Source: Rhodocyclaceae bacterium
GTDB taxonomy: Bacteria; Pseudomonadota; Gammaproteobacteria; Burkholderiales; Rhodocyclaceae
Reading direction: 5' to 3'
Assembly: GCA_029982755.1 (NCBI GenBank)
Contig: JARRBR010000022.1
Location: forward strand, 1 to 33,252
Length of the DNA: 33,252 nt
How positions within the stretch are numbered: position 1 is the stretch's first letter; each line of letters opens with the position of its first letter. The notes under the pieces are model-generated. The model made no database searches. It had not been told where the DNA came from and saw only the letters and a list, made by a program, of their open reading frames with translations. A program made the translations under genes and the position numbers. Shown piece after piece: positions 1 to 12,356 of the stretch.

Positions 1-42
1 GGGCTGCGGTGAGCTGAGATTGGGAGTCAGGCAGCAGAAAAA

Positions 43-1671
43 TCATGCGCTGGGGCTCGCGGAGCGGGTACGCGCTGAAGACAACACGGATTCAGGGAAC
101 TGCTTGGGCGGCCGGTCCGGCTCATGAGGGAACGGATCGTAATCTTCGGGCGGAGGACAGCCCGGCTCTCCGATGATGCAGCTTCGACTGTCGAGGTAGC
201 GCAGGTAACGCTCATGGAAAACCCGCACGTCGAGGGCGAGACCGAGTTCCCGGTCCTGCGCCACGTAGCCGAGCTCGAAGTGGCGAACGCGCTCGGGTTT
301 GACCGGCGTGGTCTGCCGGACGCCGACCCAGCGCACCTTGTCGTCAATGCGGATCGTTTCGTAGGCACTCGACTCGAAAAAGGACGGTGCCCGGTAAGAC
401 ACGCCAGCGGAGGCGCGCACGGCCGACTCCGGCGTCAATGCGTAATTCATCGCCAGCCGTGGCGAAAAGGTGGAACCACTGTAGTGATGGTCCTCGAAGG
501 TACCACCGACATCCACCTTCAGCGCCGCGAGCGGATTCCAGGTCAGGGTGCCAAACAGCTGGCTGCTGGTGCCAGAAAGTGCGGTGTCGGTGTTGAAATA
601 GCGCAGGGACTCGACCACCTCGCGCCGAACGCCAGCGCCCAGCAGGAGACGCCAGTCCTCGCCGGGACGCGACGTGTATTGCAGCTCGAGTTCATCGCGG
701 CGACCGTCGGTACTCTTGTCGATGGGGACAACAAGTTCGCCGTCCGTCCGCCAGCTCGCCCGGTAGCGCTCGTCCTGATGACTGAAATTGACGCTCATCT
801 CGGAATCGGGCGCGAGCGTGCGTCGCCAGGACAAGTGCAGGAAACGCGAGCGCGTATCCTCGTCGCGCGGCTGCTCCTGCCAGTCTTCGATGTTGCCACG
901 CTCGGCAACACCGTCATTGAGCGCCACGTGCAGGCCAAGCTCGTCGTAGGTTCCCAGCTGCGCCAAGGCGCTGAAGTTGAACAAGGAGTTGCGGACCTCC
1001 TCCCCGGCCGTCGGAACGCCGGTCTTGTCGTCATAGCGCGCACGGTAGTTCTGCGCTCGCCGGTGCGAACCCGATAGCCGCCAGTCGAGCACGCCATCGG
1101 CGTGGCCGTTCACCCGGAAGCCGTGATCCTGGAAGCCCTTGCGACCCGCACGCGTGACGATCGCCACACCGTCTTCGGTCGCCGGCGAGCGAGTGATGAT
1201 GTTGATCACGCCATCGAAGGCGTTGACGCCGTAGGCGGCACCGTTCGGCCCGCGCACCACCTCGACGCGCTCGATGTCATCGACCCGCACGGGCAGATCG
1301 AGCCAAGCGGTGTCACCCGATAACGGACGATTGACGGTTCGCCCGTCGACCATCACCTTGATGCGGCGATCGTAGGCATCGCCGAGGCCATGGCGCGCCA
1401 CCACCGGCGAGCCCTCCGGCCAGTCCGCGACCAGGAAGCCGGGCACCAGGCGCAGCAGATCGTGGATCTCGGTGAAACCGGAGGCGCGGATCATCTCGCG
1501 GTCGATCACGCTGACCGCCACCGGCGCGTCCAGCGGCGACTGCGCGATGCGCGAGGCTGTGAGCACGATCGGGATGTCTTCGAAGAACAGCTCGGCGGCC
1601 TGGGCGGCACCGCCGGCGAACATGGCGATCGTCACAGCGGCGGCACGCGGCAGAAGGCGGTGGGCGGGCAC
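43..1671 (-). CDS. TonB-dependent receptor, C-terminus apparently truncated
   Basis: Outer-membrane gated channel for an unidentified ligand (siderophore, cobalamin or similar), energised by TonB. With the GTG at 1671 the protein is 542 aa. It opens with a signal peptide ending AQA (about residue 25), then a plug domain with the typical VLTASR, DLLRLVPGF, VMVDGR, IERVEVVRGPNGAAYG and GVINIITR blocks, then barrel strands including SYRAPSFFES. I chose GTG 1671 because AGGA lies 7 nt upstream and the signal peptide then has normal length; a GTG at 1770 is also open but gives an implausibly long leader. The C-terminal 130-200 residues usual for this family, including the terminal aromatic strand, are missing. 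The last residues (SARTRSASPSA) are not barrel-like. Another frame on the same strand stays open to base 1, so a frameshift or deletion is possible. Family call is firm; ligand unknown. Confidence 0.85.
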   Translation of the reverse strand: MPAHRLLPRAAAVTIAMFAGGAAQAAELFFEDIPIVLTASRIAQSPLDAPVAVSVIDREMIRASGFTEIHDLLRLVPGFLVADWPEGSPVVARHGLGDAYDRRIKVMVDGRTVNRPLSGDTAWLDLPVRVDDIERVEVVRGPNGAAYGVNAFDGVINIITRSPATEDGVAIVTRAGRKGFQDHGFRVNGHADGVLDWRLSGSHRRAQNYRARYDDKTGVPTAGEEVRNSLFNFSALAQLGTYDELGLHVALNDGVAERGNIEDWQEQPRDEDTRSRFLHLSWRRTLAPDSEMSVNFSHQDERYRASWRTDGELVVPIDKSTDGRRDELELQYTSRPGEDWRLLLGAGVRREVVESLRYFNTDTALSGTSSQLFGTLTWNPLAALKVDVGGTFEDHHYSGSTFSPRLAMNYALTPESAVRASAGVSYRAPSFFESSAYETIRIDDKVRWVGVRQTTPVKPERVRHFELGYVAQDRELGLALDVRVFHERYLRYLDSRSCIIGEPGCPPPEDYDPFPHEPDRPPKQFPESVLSSARTRSASPSA

Positions 1672-1751
1672 GAGGAGGTCCTGCAGGATTCTGAATGGAT
1701 TGGCCAAAAGCTTTACATGCGCGGGGCATGGCGTCCAGCGACGCGCGGCCA

Positions 1752-1775
1752 CGAGTGCGAGAATATGCACACTCG
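1752..1775. promoter_or_regulatory. Inverted repeat upstream of the TonB receptor gene
   Basis: Two 8-base arms, CGAGTGCG and CACACTCG, flank an AT-richer 8-base centre; 7 of 8 positions pair. It lies about 80 bp upstream of the chosen receptor start, in the divergent gap shared with the helicase gene. It could be an operator or an RNA hairpin in the receptor leader. No Fur-box-like sequence is obvious. Role is inference only. Confidence 0.3.
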
Positions 1776-1867
1776 CGACAGGGTCGGCGCCGCTGCCTTG
1801 CTAAACTGCGCACGCCCCGCCCGCTCCCCAAACGAACCGCGTCCGCAGCCGCCCCGACGACATCCGC

Positions 1868-3526
1868 ATGGCCCGAACCCACCCCGAAGGCTGGCAACAG
1901 CTCCCCGCCGCCGGCGCCCGCGGACGCGAGCGCGCCACCCTCGCCCTGCTCGCCGCCGCCCTGTCGCGGGCGTGGACGATCTACCACGGCCTGCACTGGA
2001 CGCGCGCCGAAGGCGCACAGCTGATCTTCGGCGAGATCGCGTTCGCGGTCGTGGGCCCCGGCGGCCGCGTGCTGCTGATCGAGCAGCACGCGGGCTTCCT
2101 CGACGAGACCGCCGAGGGCCTGATGCGACCGGGGCGCAGGCGCGCGCAGCACATCAGCGTCGAACTCGCGCGCAGCGCCGACGAGCTGCGCACCCGCCTG
2201 CGCCCGCTGCTCGACGGCGCCGAGCCGCAGCTCGACATCCTGCTGTACTGCCCCGACTACCACGTGCGCCAGCCCGGCAGCGCCGGGCTCGATCCGGCAC
2301 GCATCGTCGACGCCAGCCGGCGCGACGCCTTCGCCGCCATCGTGCAGGAACTGACCGCCGCGCAGGCGGGCGATGCGCCCACCGAGCCCGCCCGCCTGCA
2401 GGCGCTGCACCGCTTCTTCGCCGACATCCTGGAACTGGTGCCCGACGTGCAGGCCCACATCGGCCAGGCCGACGACCTCACCACCCGGCTGTCGGGCGGC
2501 CTCACCGAATGGGCGCGCCGCATCGACATGGCTCCGCACCGCCTGCGCGTGACCGCCACCGCCGGCAGCGGCAAGACCCAGCTCGCGCTCGCCGCCTACA
2601 CCGATGCGCTCGCCGCCGGCCGGCGGCCGCTCTACGTGTGCTACAACCGCCCGCTCGCCGACCACTTCGCCCGCATCGCGCCGGCCGGCGGCGAGGTCGC
2701 CACCTTCCACCAGCTGTGCGACCGCCGCCTGCGCGATGCCGGGCGCAAGCCGCACTTCGGTGCGCCCGGTGCCTTCCGCCGCATGGAGGCGGACTTCGCC
2801 GCGCTGGTCACCACCCACACCACCGCCGACTGGCAGTTCGACGAACTGATCATCGACGAGGGCCAGGACTTCATGGAGCCCTGGCGCGACGCCCTGCTCG
2901 CGCTGCTCGAGCCCGGCGGGCGGGCGTGGTGGCTGGAAGATCCGCTGCAGAACCTCTACGACCGCCCGCCGGTGGCGCTGCCGGGCTGGGTGGGCCTGAC
3001 CGCCGACACCAACTACCGCACCCCGGCCGACGTGCTCGCCCTGCTCAACGCCCGCCTGCCGCTGCCCGCGCCGATCCGCGCCGGCAGCCCGGTCGCCGAC
3101 AGCGAGCCCGAGCTCTTCGCCTGGCACGACGACGCCGGTCTGCTCGAGGCCACGAAGCGCGCGATCACCCGTGCGCTCGGCCTCGGCTTCAGGCGCGAGA
3201 TGATCGTGCTGCTCACCTTCCGCGGCCGCGAGCACTCGCGCTTCACCGCCCTCGAGCACCTCGGCCCCCATCGCCTGCGCGCCTTCACCGGGCGCTACGA
3301 CCTGCTCGGCGAGCCCGAGCACTCGCAGGGCGAACTGCTGATCGATTCCGTCTACCGCTTCAAGGGCCAGTCCGCGCCCTGCATCATCTTCACCGAGATC
3401 GACTTCGAGGCCATGGACGAGCTCACCATGCGCAAGCTCTTCGTCGGCGCCACGCGGGCGACGATGAAGCTGATCATGGTGGCCTCGGAACGCAGCGCCG
3501 CGCAGCTCGCACCACCCCGACCGTGA
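1868..3526 (+). CDS. NERD-like domain / superfamily I DNA-RNA helicase-type ATPase
   Basis: The 552-aa cytoplasmic protein carries a superfamily I helicase core. Walker A (TATAGSGKTQ) is near residues 229-238. Walker B with a helicase Q residue (ELIIDEGQDF) is at about 325-334. A UvrD-type C-terminal block follows (YRFKGQSAPCIIFTE and FVGATRATMKLIMVAS, about 495-542). The first 200 residues contain a predicted alpha/beta segment (FGEIAFAVVGPGGRVLLIEQH) that resembles NERD nuclease-related domains, but I cannot confirm the nuclease residues. It is shorter than UvrD/Rep (about 700 aa), as expected if the 1B/2B insertions are reduced. Related ATP-binding proteins are annotated as UvrD-like with no fixed role. 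Starts at ATG 1868, divergent from the TonB receptor. A DNA repair or nucleic-acid defence role is possible but unproven. Confidence 0.8.
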   Translation: MARTHPEGWQQLPAAGARGRERATLALLAAALSRAWTIYHGLHWTRAEGAQLIFGEIAFAVVGPGGRVLLIEQHAGFLDETAEGLMRPGRRRAQHISVELARSADELRTRLRPLLDGAEPQLDILLYCPDYHVRQPGSAGLDPARIVDASRRDAFAAIVQELTAAQAGDAPTEPARLQALHRFFADILELVPDVQAHIGQADDLTTRLSGGLTEWARRIDMAPHRLRVTATAGSGKTQLALAAYTDALAAGRRPLYVCYNRPLADHFARIAPAGGEVATFHQLCDRRLRDAGRKPHFGAPGAFRRMEADFAALVTTHTTADWQFDELIIDEGQDFMEPWRDALLALLEPGGRAWWLEDPLQNLYDRPPVALPGWVGLTADTNYRTPADVLALLNARLPLPAPIRAGSPVADSEPELFAWHDDAGLLEATKRAITRALGLGFRREMIVLLTFRGREHSRFTALEHLGPHRLRAFTGRYDLLGEPEHSQGELLIDSVYRFKGQSAPCIIFTEIDFEAMDELTMRKLFVGATRATMKLIMVASERSAAQLAPPRP

Positions 3527-3620
3527 TGCCCGGCCCCCGGCCGACTAAGATGCAGGCAGGGGGTATCGATCGACAAGGACCGGCGCGGGGGGCGACGCGC
3601 GGACACCCGGACACTTCACC

Positions 3621-3941
3621 ATGAGCACACCGCAACGCAAGCTCACCGTCTATTACGACGGCGCCTGCCCGCGCTGCGTGCGCGACCGCGAGCGCTACGA
3701 GGAACTCGCCGGCGCGCAGGCGCACACGGTGTGCTGGATCGACATCACCGGCCGCGACGACGAGTTGCGCGCCTGCGGCATCGACCCGCAGCATGCCCTG
3801 CGCGAGTTGCACGTCGCCGACGAGGAGGGACGGGTGCGGCGTGAACTCGACGCCTACATCCTGCTGATGTCGCGCGTGCCGCGGCTGCGGGCGCTCGCCT
3901 GGCTGATCGGCCTGCCCGGTGTCCGCACTCTATCGCGCTAG
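3621..3941 (+). CDS. DCC-family (DUF393) thiol-disulfide oxidoreductase-like protein
   Basis: Small 106-aa protein with the family hallmark near its N-terminus: a beta strand followed by YYDGACPRCV, where the CxxC pair sits as in thioredoxin-like folds. The DCC family is predicted to have thiol redox activity, but substrates are unknown for most members. The length is slightly under the usual 110-140 aa. There is no signal peptide, so it should act in the cytoplasm. It lies 94 bp after the helicase gene on the same strand and may be read through from it, though no spacing argues for tight coupling. The C-terminal RVPRLRALAWLIGLPGVRTLSR is hydrophobic, as is common in the family. Confidence 0.8.
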   Translation: MSTPQRKLTVYYDGACPRCVRDRERYEELAGAQAHTVCWIDITGRDDELRACGIDPQHALRELHVADEEGRVRRELDAYILLMSRVPRLRALAWLIGLPGVRTLSR

Positions 3942-4084
3942 CGTGCTGCGGCGGCTGCGCGCGAGCGGGCGCATGCCGGAGGATGCGGGCGCGGCGGTGC
4001 CACCAAGGCGCGGACCCGCCGCATGACAGGCCGCGCCGTGACGGACTACGATGAAGCAGTCGCCATTGCCTCGAGAGGTCCGCC

Positions 4085-4372
4085 ATGAGCAACAAGCATC
4101 GCCACACCCTGGAAGCGATCTTCCGCGACCCGCCGGCCGGCAACCTGCAGTGGCGCGAGGTGGAGTCGCTGCTCCATCACCTCGGCGCCCTGGTCGAATC
4201 CGGCCACGGTGCCCGCTTCCGGATCGTCATCAACCGCCACGAGTTCTACCTGCACCATCCGCACCACAGCAACGAGTTCGGCAGGCAGGCGGTGAAGGCC
4301 TTGCGGGAGTTCCTGGCGGGCGCGGGCGTGACGCCCTCGCAGTACGACCAGATGCAGCAATCCCAGCAGTAG
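4085..4372 (+). CDS. Solitary HicA-like protein
   Basis: The 95-aa protein matches the HicA fold: an N-terminal helix leading to IFRDPPAGNLQWREVESLLHHLGA (about 12-35), then beta strands ARFRIVINRHEFYLHHPH (43-60), then the C-terminal helix VKALREFLAGAGV. HicA toxins are small double-stranded-RNA-binding mRNA interferases that use a conserved histidine, often in a GSH-type turn. Here that turn reads ESGHGARF, so the residue may be shifted or lost. No HicB antitoxin gene sits on either side: the gap before it is 143 bp and nifJ follows. A GAGAGG ribosome-binding site precedes the ATG. It may be a chromosomal HicA relative with a benign role rather than a toxin. Family call good, activity uncertain. 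Confidence 0.75.
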   Translation: MSNKHRHTLEAIFRDPPAGNLQWREVESLLHHLGALVESGHGARFRIVINRHEFYLHHPHHSNEFGRQAVKALREFLAGAGVTPSQYDQMQQSQQ

Positions 4373-4538
4373 GCCTGGTGCCCAAGGAACGCCGTGAGCG
4401 ACCGCCGCCCGGCATCGATTTTCCTCATGGCTGGATTCCATGACGAATGTCAAATGCTGCGCCGCAAGATCTTCGTAAGGTGATTCTCACGCCCCGCAGT
4501 CGCGCGGGTACCGTCGCCGCCCGCAGAGAGGTCAGGCC

Positions 4539-8202
<3,664 letters not shown>

Positions 8203-8210
<8 letters not shown>

Positions 8211-9228
8211 CCTGAACGCCCCCGACCTGCGCACCACCTATCTCGGCCTGGCGCTGAAGAACCCGATCGTGCCCTCGTCCACGCCGCTGAGCCGCAGCCT
8301 CGATCCGGTGCTGCACCTGGAGGATGCCGGCGCGGCGGCGATCGTCATGCACTCGCTGTTCGAGGAGGACGTCGTCAACGACGAGCGCATGCTGGACCGC
8401 TTCCTGATCCATCCCGACACCTTCGGCGAGGCCGCCGGCCACCTGCCCGCCGACGCCAGCTACCTGAGCAGGCTCGACACCTACCTGGAGCAGATCGCGC
8501 GCCTGAAGGCGCGGCTGTCCATCCCGGTCATCGCCAGCCTCAACGGCTCATCGCTGTCGGGCTGGGTGGAGCTCGGCCGCGAGATGCAGGCAGCCGGGGC
8601 CGACGCGCTCGAGCTCAACGCCTGGTACATGGCCGGCGACCCGAGCTTCTGCGGCGACGAGCTGGAGGAGCGCTACCTCGCGCTGCTGTGCGAGCTGAAG
8701 ACGGTGGTGAGCATCCCGGTGACGATGAAGCTGTCGCCCTTCTTCTCCGCGCTGCCCAACTTCATCACCCGCATCGAACGCGACGGCGGCGCCGGGGTGT
8801 CGCTGTTCAACCGCTTCTTCCAGCCCGACATCGACCTCGACACCCTGTCGGTGGTCGATCGCGTGCAGCTGTCCTCGTCCGCCGACGGCCTGCTGACCAT
8901 GCGCTGGATCGCCCTGCTGCACGGCCACACCGGCCTGAGCCTGGCCGCGACCGGCGGCGTGCATCGGGCGGAGGACGCGCTGAAGATGCTGCTCGCCGGC
9001 GCCGACGTGGTGCACATGGCGAGCGCGCTGCTGAAGAACGGCCCGCGGGCCGTCACCGAGGTGCTGGACGGGATGACGCGCTGGATGGGCGAGCGCGAGT
9101 ACGCATCGGTCGCGCAGCTGAAGGGCTCGATGAGCCAGCGCAATCTCGCCGACCCGGGCGCCTTCGCCCGCGCGGCCTACCTCAACGCGATCGACGCCTT
9201 CACCCCGCCACCGGGGGTGCGGTACTGA
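8203..9228 (+). CDS. Dihydroorotate-dehydrogenase-like flavoprotein
   Basis: 341-aa TIM-barrel protein of the class 1 dihydroorotate dehydrogenase-like group, expected to bind FMN. Supporting blocks: LKNPIVPSSTPLS near the N-terminus, PVIASLNG at strand 3, ALELNAWYM, IPVTMKLSPFF, and the C-terminal phosphate-binding region ATGGVHRAEDALKMLLAGADVVHMASALL. The start overlaps the nifJ stop by 8 bases (ATGGCTGA), so the two are translationally coupled. Family members near PFOR genes are commonly annotated only as dihydroorotate-dehydrogenase-like. True PyrD activity is doubtful because the context is low-potential redox rather than pyrimidine synthesis. A role accepting electrons from, or giving them to, the ferredoxin reduced by NifJ is my inference. 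Confidence 0.88.
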
Positions 9229-9280
9229 CGACGGCCGGCGCGCGAAGCTGACGCCCCCGCGCGCCAGGCAGCAGCGGGCC

Positions 9281-9317
9281 GGGACGGATCGCGGGCCGGC
9301 GCGCCGGCAGCCGTCCC
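9281..9317. terminator. Hairpin between convergent genes
   Basis: GGGACGG and CCGTCCC arms enclose an internal perfect palindrome, CCGGCGCGCCGG. The structure lies between the stop of the dehydrogenase-like gene (+) and the stop of the DUF3482 gene (-), 4 bases from the latter. No T-tract follows on either strand, so it could be a pause or Rho-assisted end point rather than a classic intrinsic terminator. Confidence 0.45.
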
Positions 9318-9321
9318 TGGA

Positions 9322-10749
9322 TCAGGCGAGCGTCTCGGCCAGTTCGGCGATGGCCCCGTCCTTGTCCTCGTCGTTGCCGTCCTGCGCCCACTCGGGATGG
9401 GCGCGCGCACGAACCAGCGCGGCGGGCAAGGTTCCGCTGCGCCACTGCCGGGTCGCTGGATCGGTCGCGTCCGCCACCGGCAGGCGGGTGCCCGAGTCGC
9501 CCGCGTTTCCCGCACTACCCCTGCCGACCTCGATCGGCGTCAGCGCCGCATGGCCGCGGCCTTCCAGCGCCGCCAGCAGTTCGCGCTGGCGCAGCGCGAC
9601 GATGCGCAGGATGGCGTCGTCCACGGTCAGCTCGCGATGGCCGCGCAGCCGGGCGGCGATGCGTTCGCCATAGTGACCGAAGGTCTGCCACAGGCCGCCG
9701 GCGAGGGCGCCGAGCGCGGCCGCGGCGCCCAGCGTGAGGCCGCCGGTCATCAGGTCGATGCCGACCCCGGCCGCGGCGCCCGCGGCCGCGCCGGTGCCCA
9801 GGCGCACGCCCATCTGGCGCAGGGTCTCGGGGTTGAAGAGGTCGTCGTCCCAGCGCCCGTCGGTCAGCGGCAGCGCATTCATGCGCGCATCGTCGGGACG
9901 GAAGCGGTACAGGCGCAGCAGCGCATCGACGCAGGCCTGCTCGCGCCGGCGCACGTCCTCGCGCAGGCGGGCGACGGCGGCCTGCAGCACCCGCTCCGCC
10001 TCGCCTTCCGATGCCTCCTCGACGCGGTCGCGGCGGGCGGCGAGCTCCACCAGCAGCCCGGCGACCAGGCGGCGCGCCGCCTCGCGGCGGGCGTCCGCCT
10101 CGCGCGCGCGGGCGTCGATCAGCGCCTGCAGGCGGGCGCGGTGGGCGTGGATCAGCGTGGCCAGGGTGTCGAACAGCTCGCGCTCGCCGTCCAGCGGCGG
10201 CGCCACCGTGTCGAAGCTCACCACGGCATGCAGGCCGAGGCGGGCGAGCGCGGCGCGCCAGTCGTCCACGCGCGCCACCGGCGCGGCGACGAAGTTGAGC
10301 ACCGGCAGAAGCGGCCGCGCGCAGGCGGCGAGCAGTTCGAGCTCGTCGCGGTGCTTGGGCAGCACCGGGTCGCGCGCATCGACCACGTACAGCGCGGCGT
10401 CGCTCGCCAGCATCTGGCGCAGCACCTTGGCCTCCTGCTCGAAGCGGCCGGCGGCCTCGTCGCGGGCGAGGAAGCGCGCCACCCGCTCGGGGCCGTCGAT
10501 GCGCTCGCCGGGCGCGACCAGTCCGTCGATGAACTCGAGCAGCGCGATCGCGTCCTCCATGCCCGGGGTGTCGAACAGCTCCACCGCCGGCACGCCGTCG
10601 GCCATCAGGCGCAGGCCCTCGACGTGGCGGGTGGTGCCGGCCGAATCCGACACCTCGCCGAAGCCGACGTCGCGCGCCAGCGTGCGCAGCAGCGAGGTCT
10701 TGCCGGTGTTGGTGTGGCCGACCACGGCCACGCGCAGGATGTCGCTCAT
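9322..10749 (-). CDS. DUF3482 P-loop GTPase
   Basis: 475-aa GTPase-like protein starting at ATG 10749. G1 is VVGHTNTGKTSLL (residues 9-21), a switch-I threonine pair lies in SAGTTRHVEG, and G3 is LFDTPGMED (58-66). No NKxD G4 motif is visible; the corresponding strand reads VLNFVAAPVARVDDW, so base specificity may be relaxed. The second half (DUF3482) holds helical, Arg/Glu-rich coiled-coil-like sequence and a Gly/Ala-rich hydrophobic stretch (about 315-353), which could dip into the membrane. Its start overlaps the DUF2868 stop by 4 bases (ATGA), so it depends on the upstream gene for translation. The pair is conserved in proteobacteria with no established function. The combination recalls E. 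coli YcjX/YcjF, but that is analogy only. Confidence 0.88.
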   Translation of the reverse strand: MSDILRVAVVGHTNTGKTSLLRTLARDVGFGEVSDSAGTTRHVEGLRLMADGVPAVELFDTPGMEDAIALLEFIDGLVAPGERIDGPERVARFLARDEAAGRFEQEAKVLRQMLASDAALYVVDARDPVLPKHRDELELLAACARPLLPVLNFVAAPVARVDDWRAALARLGLHAVVSFDTVAPPLDGERELFDTLATLIHAHRARLQALIDARAREADARREAARRLVAGLLVELAARRDRVEEASEGEAERVLQAAVARLREDVRRREQACVDALLRLYRFRPDDARMNALPLTDGRWDDDLFNPETLRQMGVRLGTGAAAGAAAGVGIDLMTGGLTLGAAAALGALAGGLWQTFGHYGERIAARLRGHRELTVDDAILRIVALRQRELLAALEGRGHAALTPIEVGRGSAGNAGDSGTRLPVADATDPATRQWRSGTLPAALVRARAHPEWAQDGNDEDKDGAIAELAETLA

Positions 10750-12356
10750 CGCGCTTCGTCTCCGTGTTCCAGCCAGGCGCGTGCGGCGGCGGCATCGGTG
10801 AACACGGCCACGCCGGCGTCCGCCCCGCCCTGGCCTGCCGCGCCCGTTCCACCGAGGCCGATGCCGGCCAGGCCCTCGCGCCACTGGCGCAGGCGTCCAG
10901 CCGGTGCCGGGCCCGCGGCAGCATCCGTGCCCCGCTGCCCGCCGCTGCCCGCGCCAGCGTGCGGATCAGCCACGGCGGACGCCTCCACGCCGGCCAGCCA
11001 GACGCGGACCGACTGCGCGTGATCGGCCAGCTCGGCGATCAGCCCCAGGCTGCCGCGGTCGGGGGTCTGACGGGCGTCGACCGCCACCAGCAGGCGCGCC
11101 GGCGGATGGGCGGCGAAGCGTTCACGCGCGGCGCGACGCTGTTCGCGGCCGTCGAGGCGGCCGCCGTCGCTCCATCCGGAATCCGCGCCGGAAGCGGACG
11201 CCTGGCCCGTTGCGCCGGACGCGCGCTTCGCCGGCGCGGCGAGGACGTCCGGCCACGACAGGTCGTCGCCGAGTTCGAGCGCCACCGCGACCGCGCTGCC
11301 GTCGCCACGGGCGACCGCGGCATGGCGCAGCGGCCGCGGCATCGCCGCCGGCGCGGGATCGCGCACGCCGATGCGCTCGCTGTCGGGCATCAGCAGCGGG
11401 CGCAGGCGGGCGTAGCCCGGACGCGACAGGTCGAGCGCCAGGCGGCGCGTGCCGCGCCGCCACATCAGCGCGCACAGCAGCGCGAGCACGAGGCGCGGCA
11501 GCACGCCGTAGACCACCAGCGCGCCCACCAGCCATCCGGCCCAGGCGCGGCGACCGGCCTCGTCCACCATCGGCGCGTCGCCGCTCGCCACCACCGTGGC
11601 CGCGTCCGGCACCGGAAAGCCGAGCGTGGCGGGCAAGGCGCCGAGCGCCGCGCTCAGGCCGACGAAGCTGTCCGCGGGCAGGATCGTGGTCTCCCACACG
11701 AAGCCGTAGCGCCGGGTGGCGAGCAGCGCGAGCACGCCGAGCGTGGCGCCGAGCAGCGCCGCGCACCACAGCGCATGGTTGGCCGCCCCCACGCCCCAGG
11801 CCGCGAGCCGCCCGCGCCCGAGCAGGCCGCCGAGCGCCAGCGGCAGGTCGGCCGCCGCCTTGCTGCGGTCGAGGAACCCGGTCAGCGCCAGCCACGCGCG
11901 GCCGAGCACGCCGCCATGCTGGAAGCCGGCGCGCGCCCCGCCCTGCAGCGCCAGGCTCAGCAGCCACAGCAGCAGGCTCAGCAGATGCACGCCGAGCAGT
12001 CCGCCCAGCGTCCACACCACGTTCACCGGCCGCGTGCCGTCGCCGAGCACGCCGGCCGCCGCACCGAATCCCAGCACCAGCGCGAGCAGCGCCGCGGCGA
12101 CCAGCAGCACGCGCGCGCGCGCCTGCCAGCGCAGGATCGCGTCGCGCCAGCCCATGCCCCCGCCGAGCGCGTCGGCACGGTGCAGCAGCCGGCCCTCGAA
12201 GTCGGGCGCTGCCGCGCGCGCGGCGGCATGCACGCGCTCGTCGTCGAGCGCTGCATGGCGCTCCTCGTGGCGACGCACCAGTTCGGCTAGCCAGCGGGAC
12301 TGGAGGGCGGGCGGATGACTGTTCTGATGCGGGCTCAAATCGGCAGGGGCGCTCAA
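10746..12356 (-). CDS. DUF2868 multi-spanning membrane protein
   Basis: 536-aa inner-membrane protein with four clear hydrophobic helices at about 82-104, 113-137, 192-214 and 272-299. A larger soluble C-terminal half carries Ala/Gly-rich low-complexity linkers, with RLLVAVDARQTPDRGSLGLIAELADHA before the end. The open frame begins at TTG 12356. No ATG is in frame nearby, upstream in-frame codons offer no better start, and the ribosome-binding site is weak, so the exact N-terminus is uncertain. The stop overlaps the DUF3482 GTPase start by 4 bases, which argues for a two-subunit membrane/GTPase complex. Function is not known. No catalytic motif is visible in the soluble part. Confidence 0.82.
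   Translation of the reverse strand: MSAPADLSPHQNSHPPALQSRWLAELVRRHEERHAALDDERVHAAARAAAPDFEGRLLHRADALGGGMGWRDAILRWQARARVLLVAAALLALVLGFGAAAGVLGDGTRPVNVVWTLGGLLGVHLLSLLLWLLSLALQGGARAGFQHGGVLGRAWLALTGFLDRSKAAADLPLALGGLLGRGRLAAWGVGAANHALWCAALLGATLGVLALLATRRYGFVWETTILPADSFVGLSAALGALPATLGFPVPDAATVVASGDAPMVDEAGRRAWAGWLVGALVVYGVLPRLVLALLCALMWRRGTRRLALDLSRPGYARLRPLLMPDSERIGVRDPAPAAMPRPLRHAAVARGDGSAVAVALELGDDLSWPDVLAAPAKRASGATGQASASGADSGWSDGGRLDGREQRRAARERFAAHPPARLLVAVDARQTPDRGSLGLIAELADHAQSVRVWLAGVEASAVADPHAGAGSGGQRGTDAAAGPAPAGRLRQWREGLAGIGLGGTGAAGQGGADAGVAVFTDAAAARAWLEHGDEAR

Noticed and set aside
1313-3322. 669-codon minus-strand frame opposite the helicase
   Set aside because: Low-complexity Gly/Ala/Val/Glu translation that would overlap both the TonB receptor and the helicase; no start or ribosome-binding support.
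4430-4500. Possible sigma-54 or nif-type promoter before nifJ
   Set aside because: No GG-N10-GC pair in the right context and no NifA-like upstream site was found; ATTC-N6-GAAT near 4435 is too short to call.
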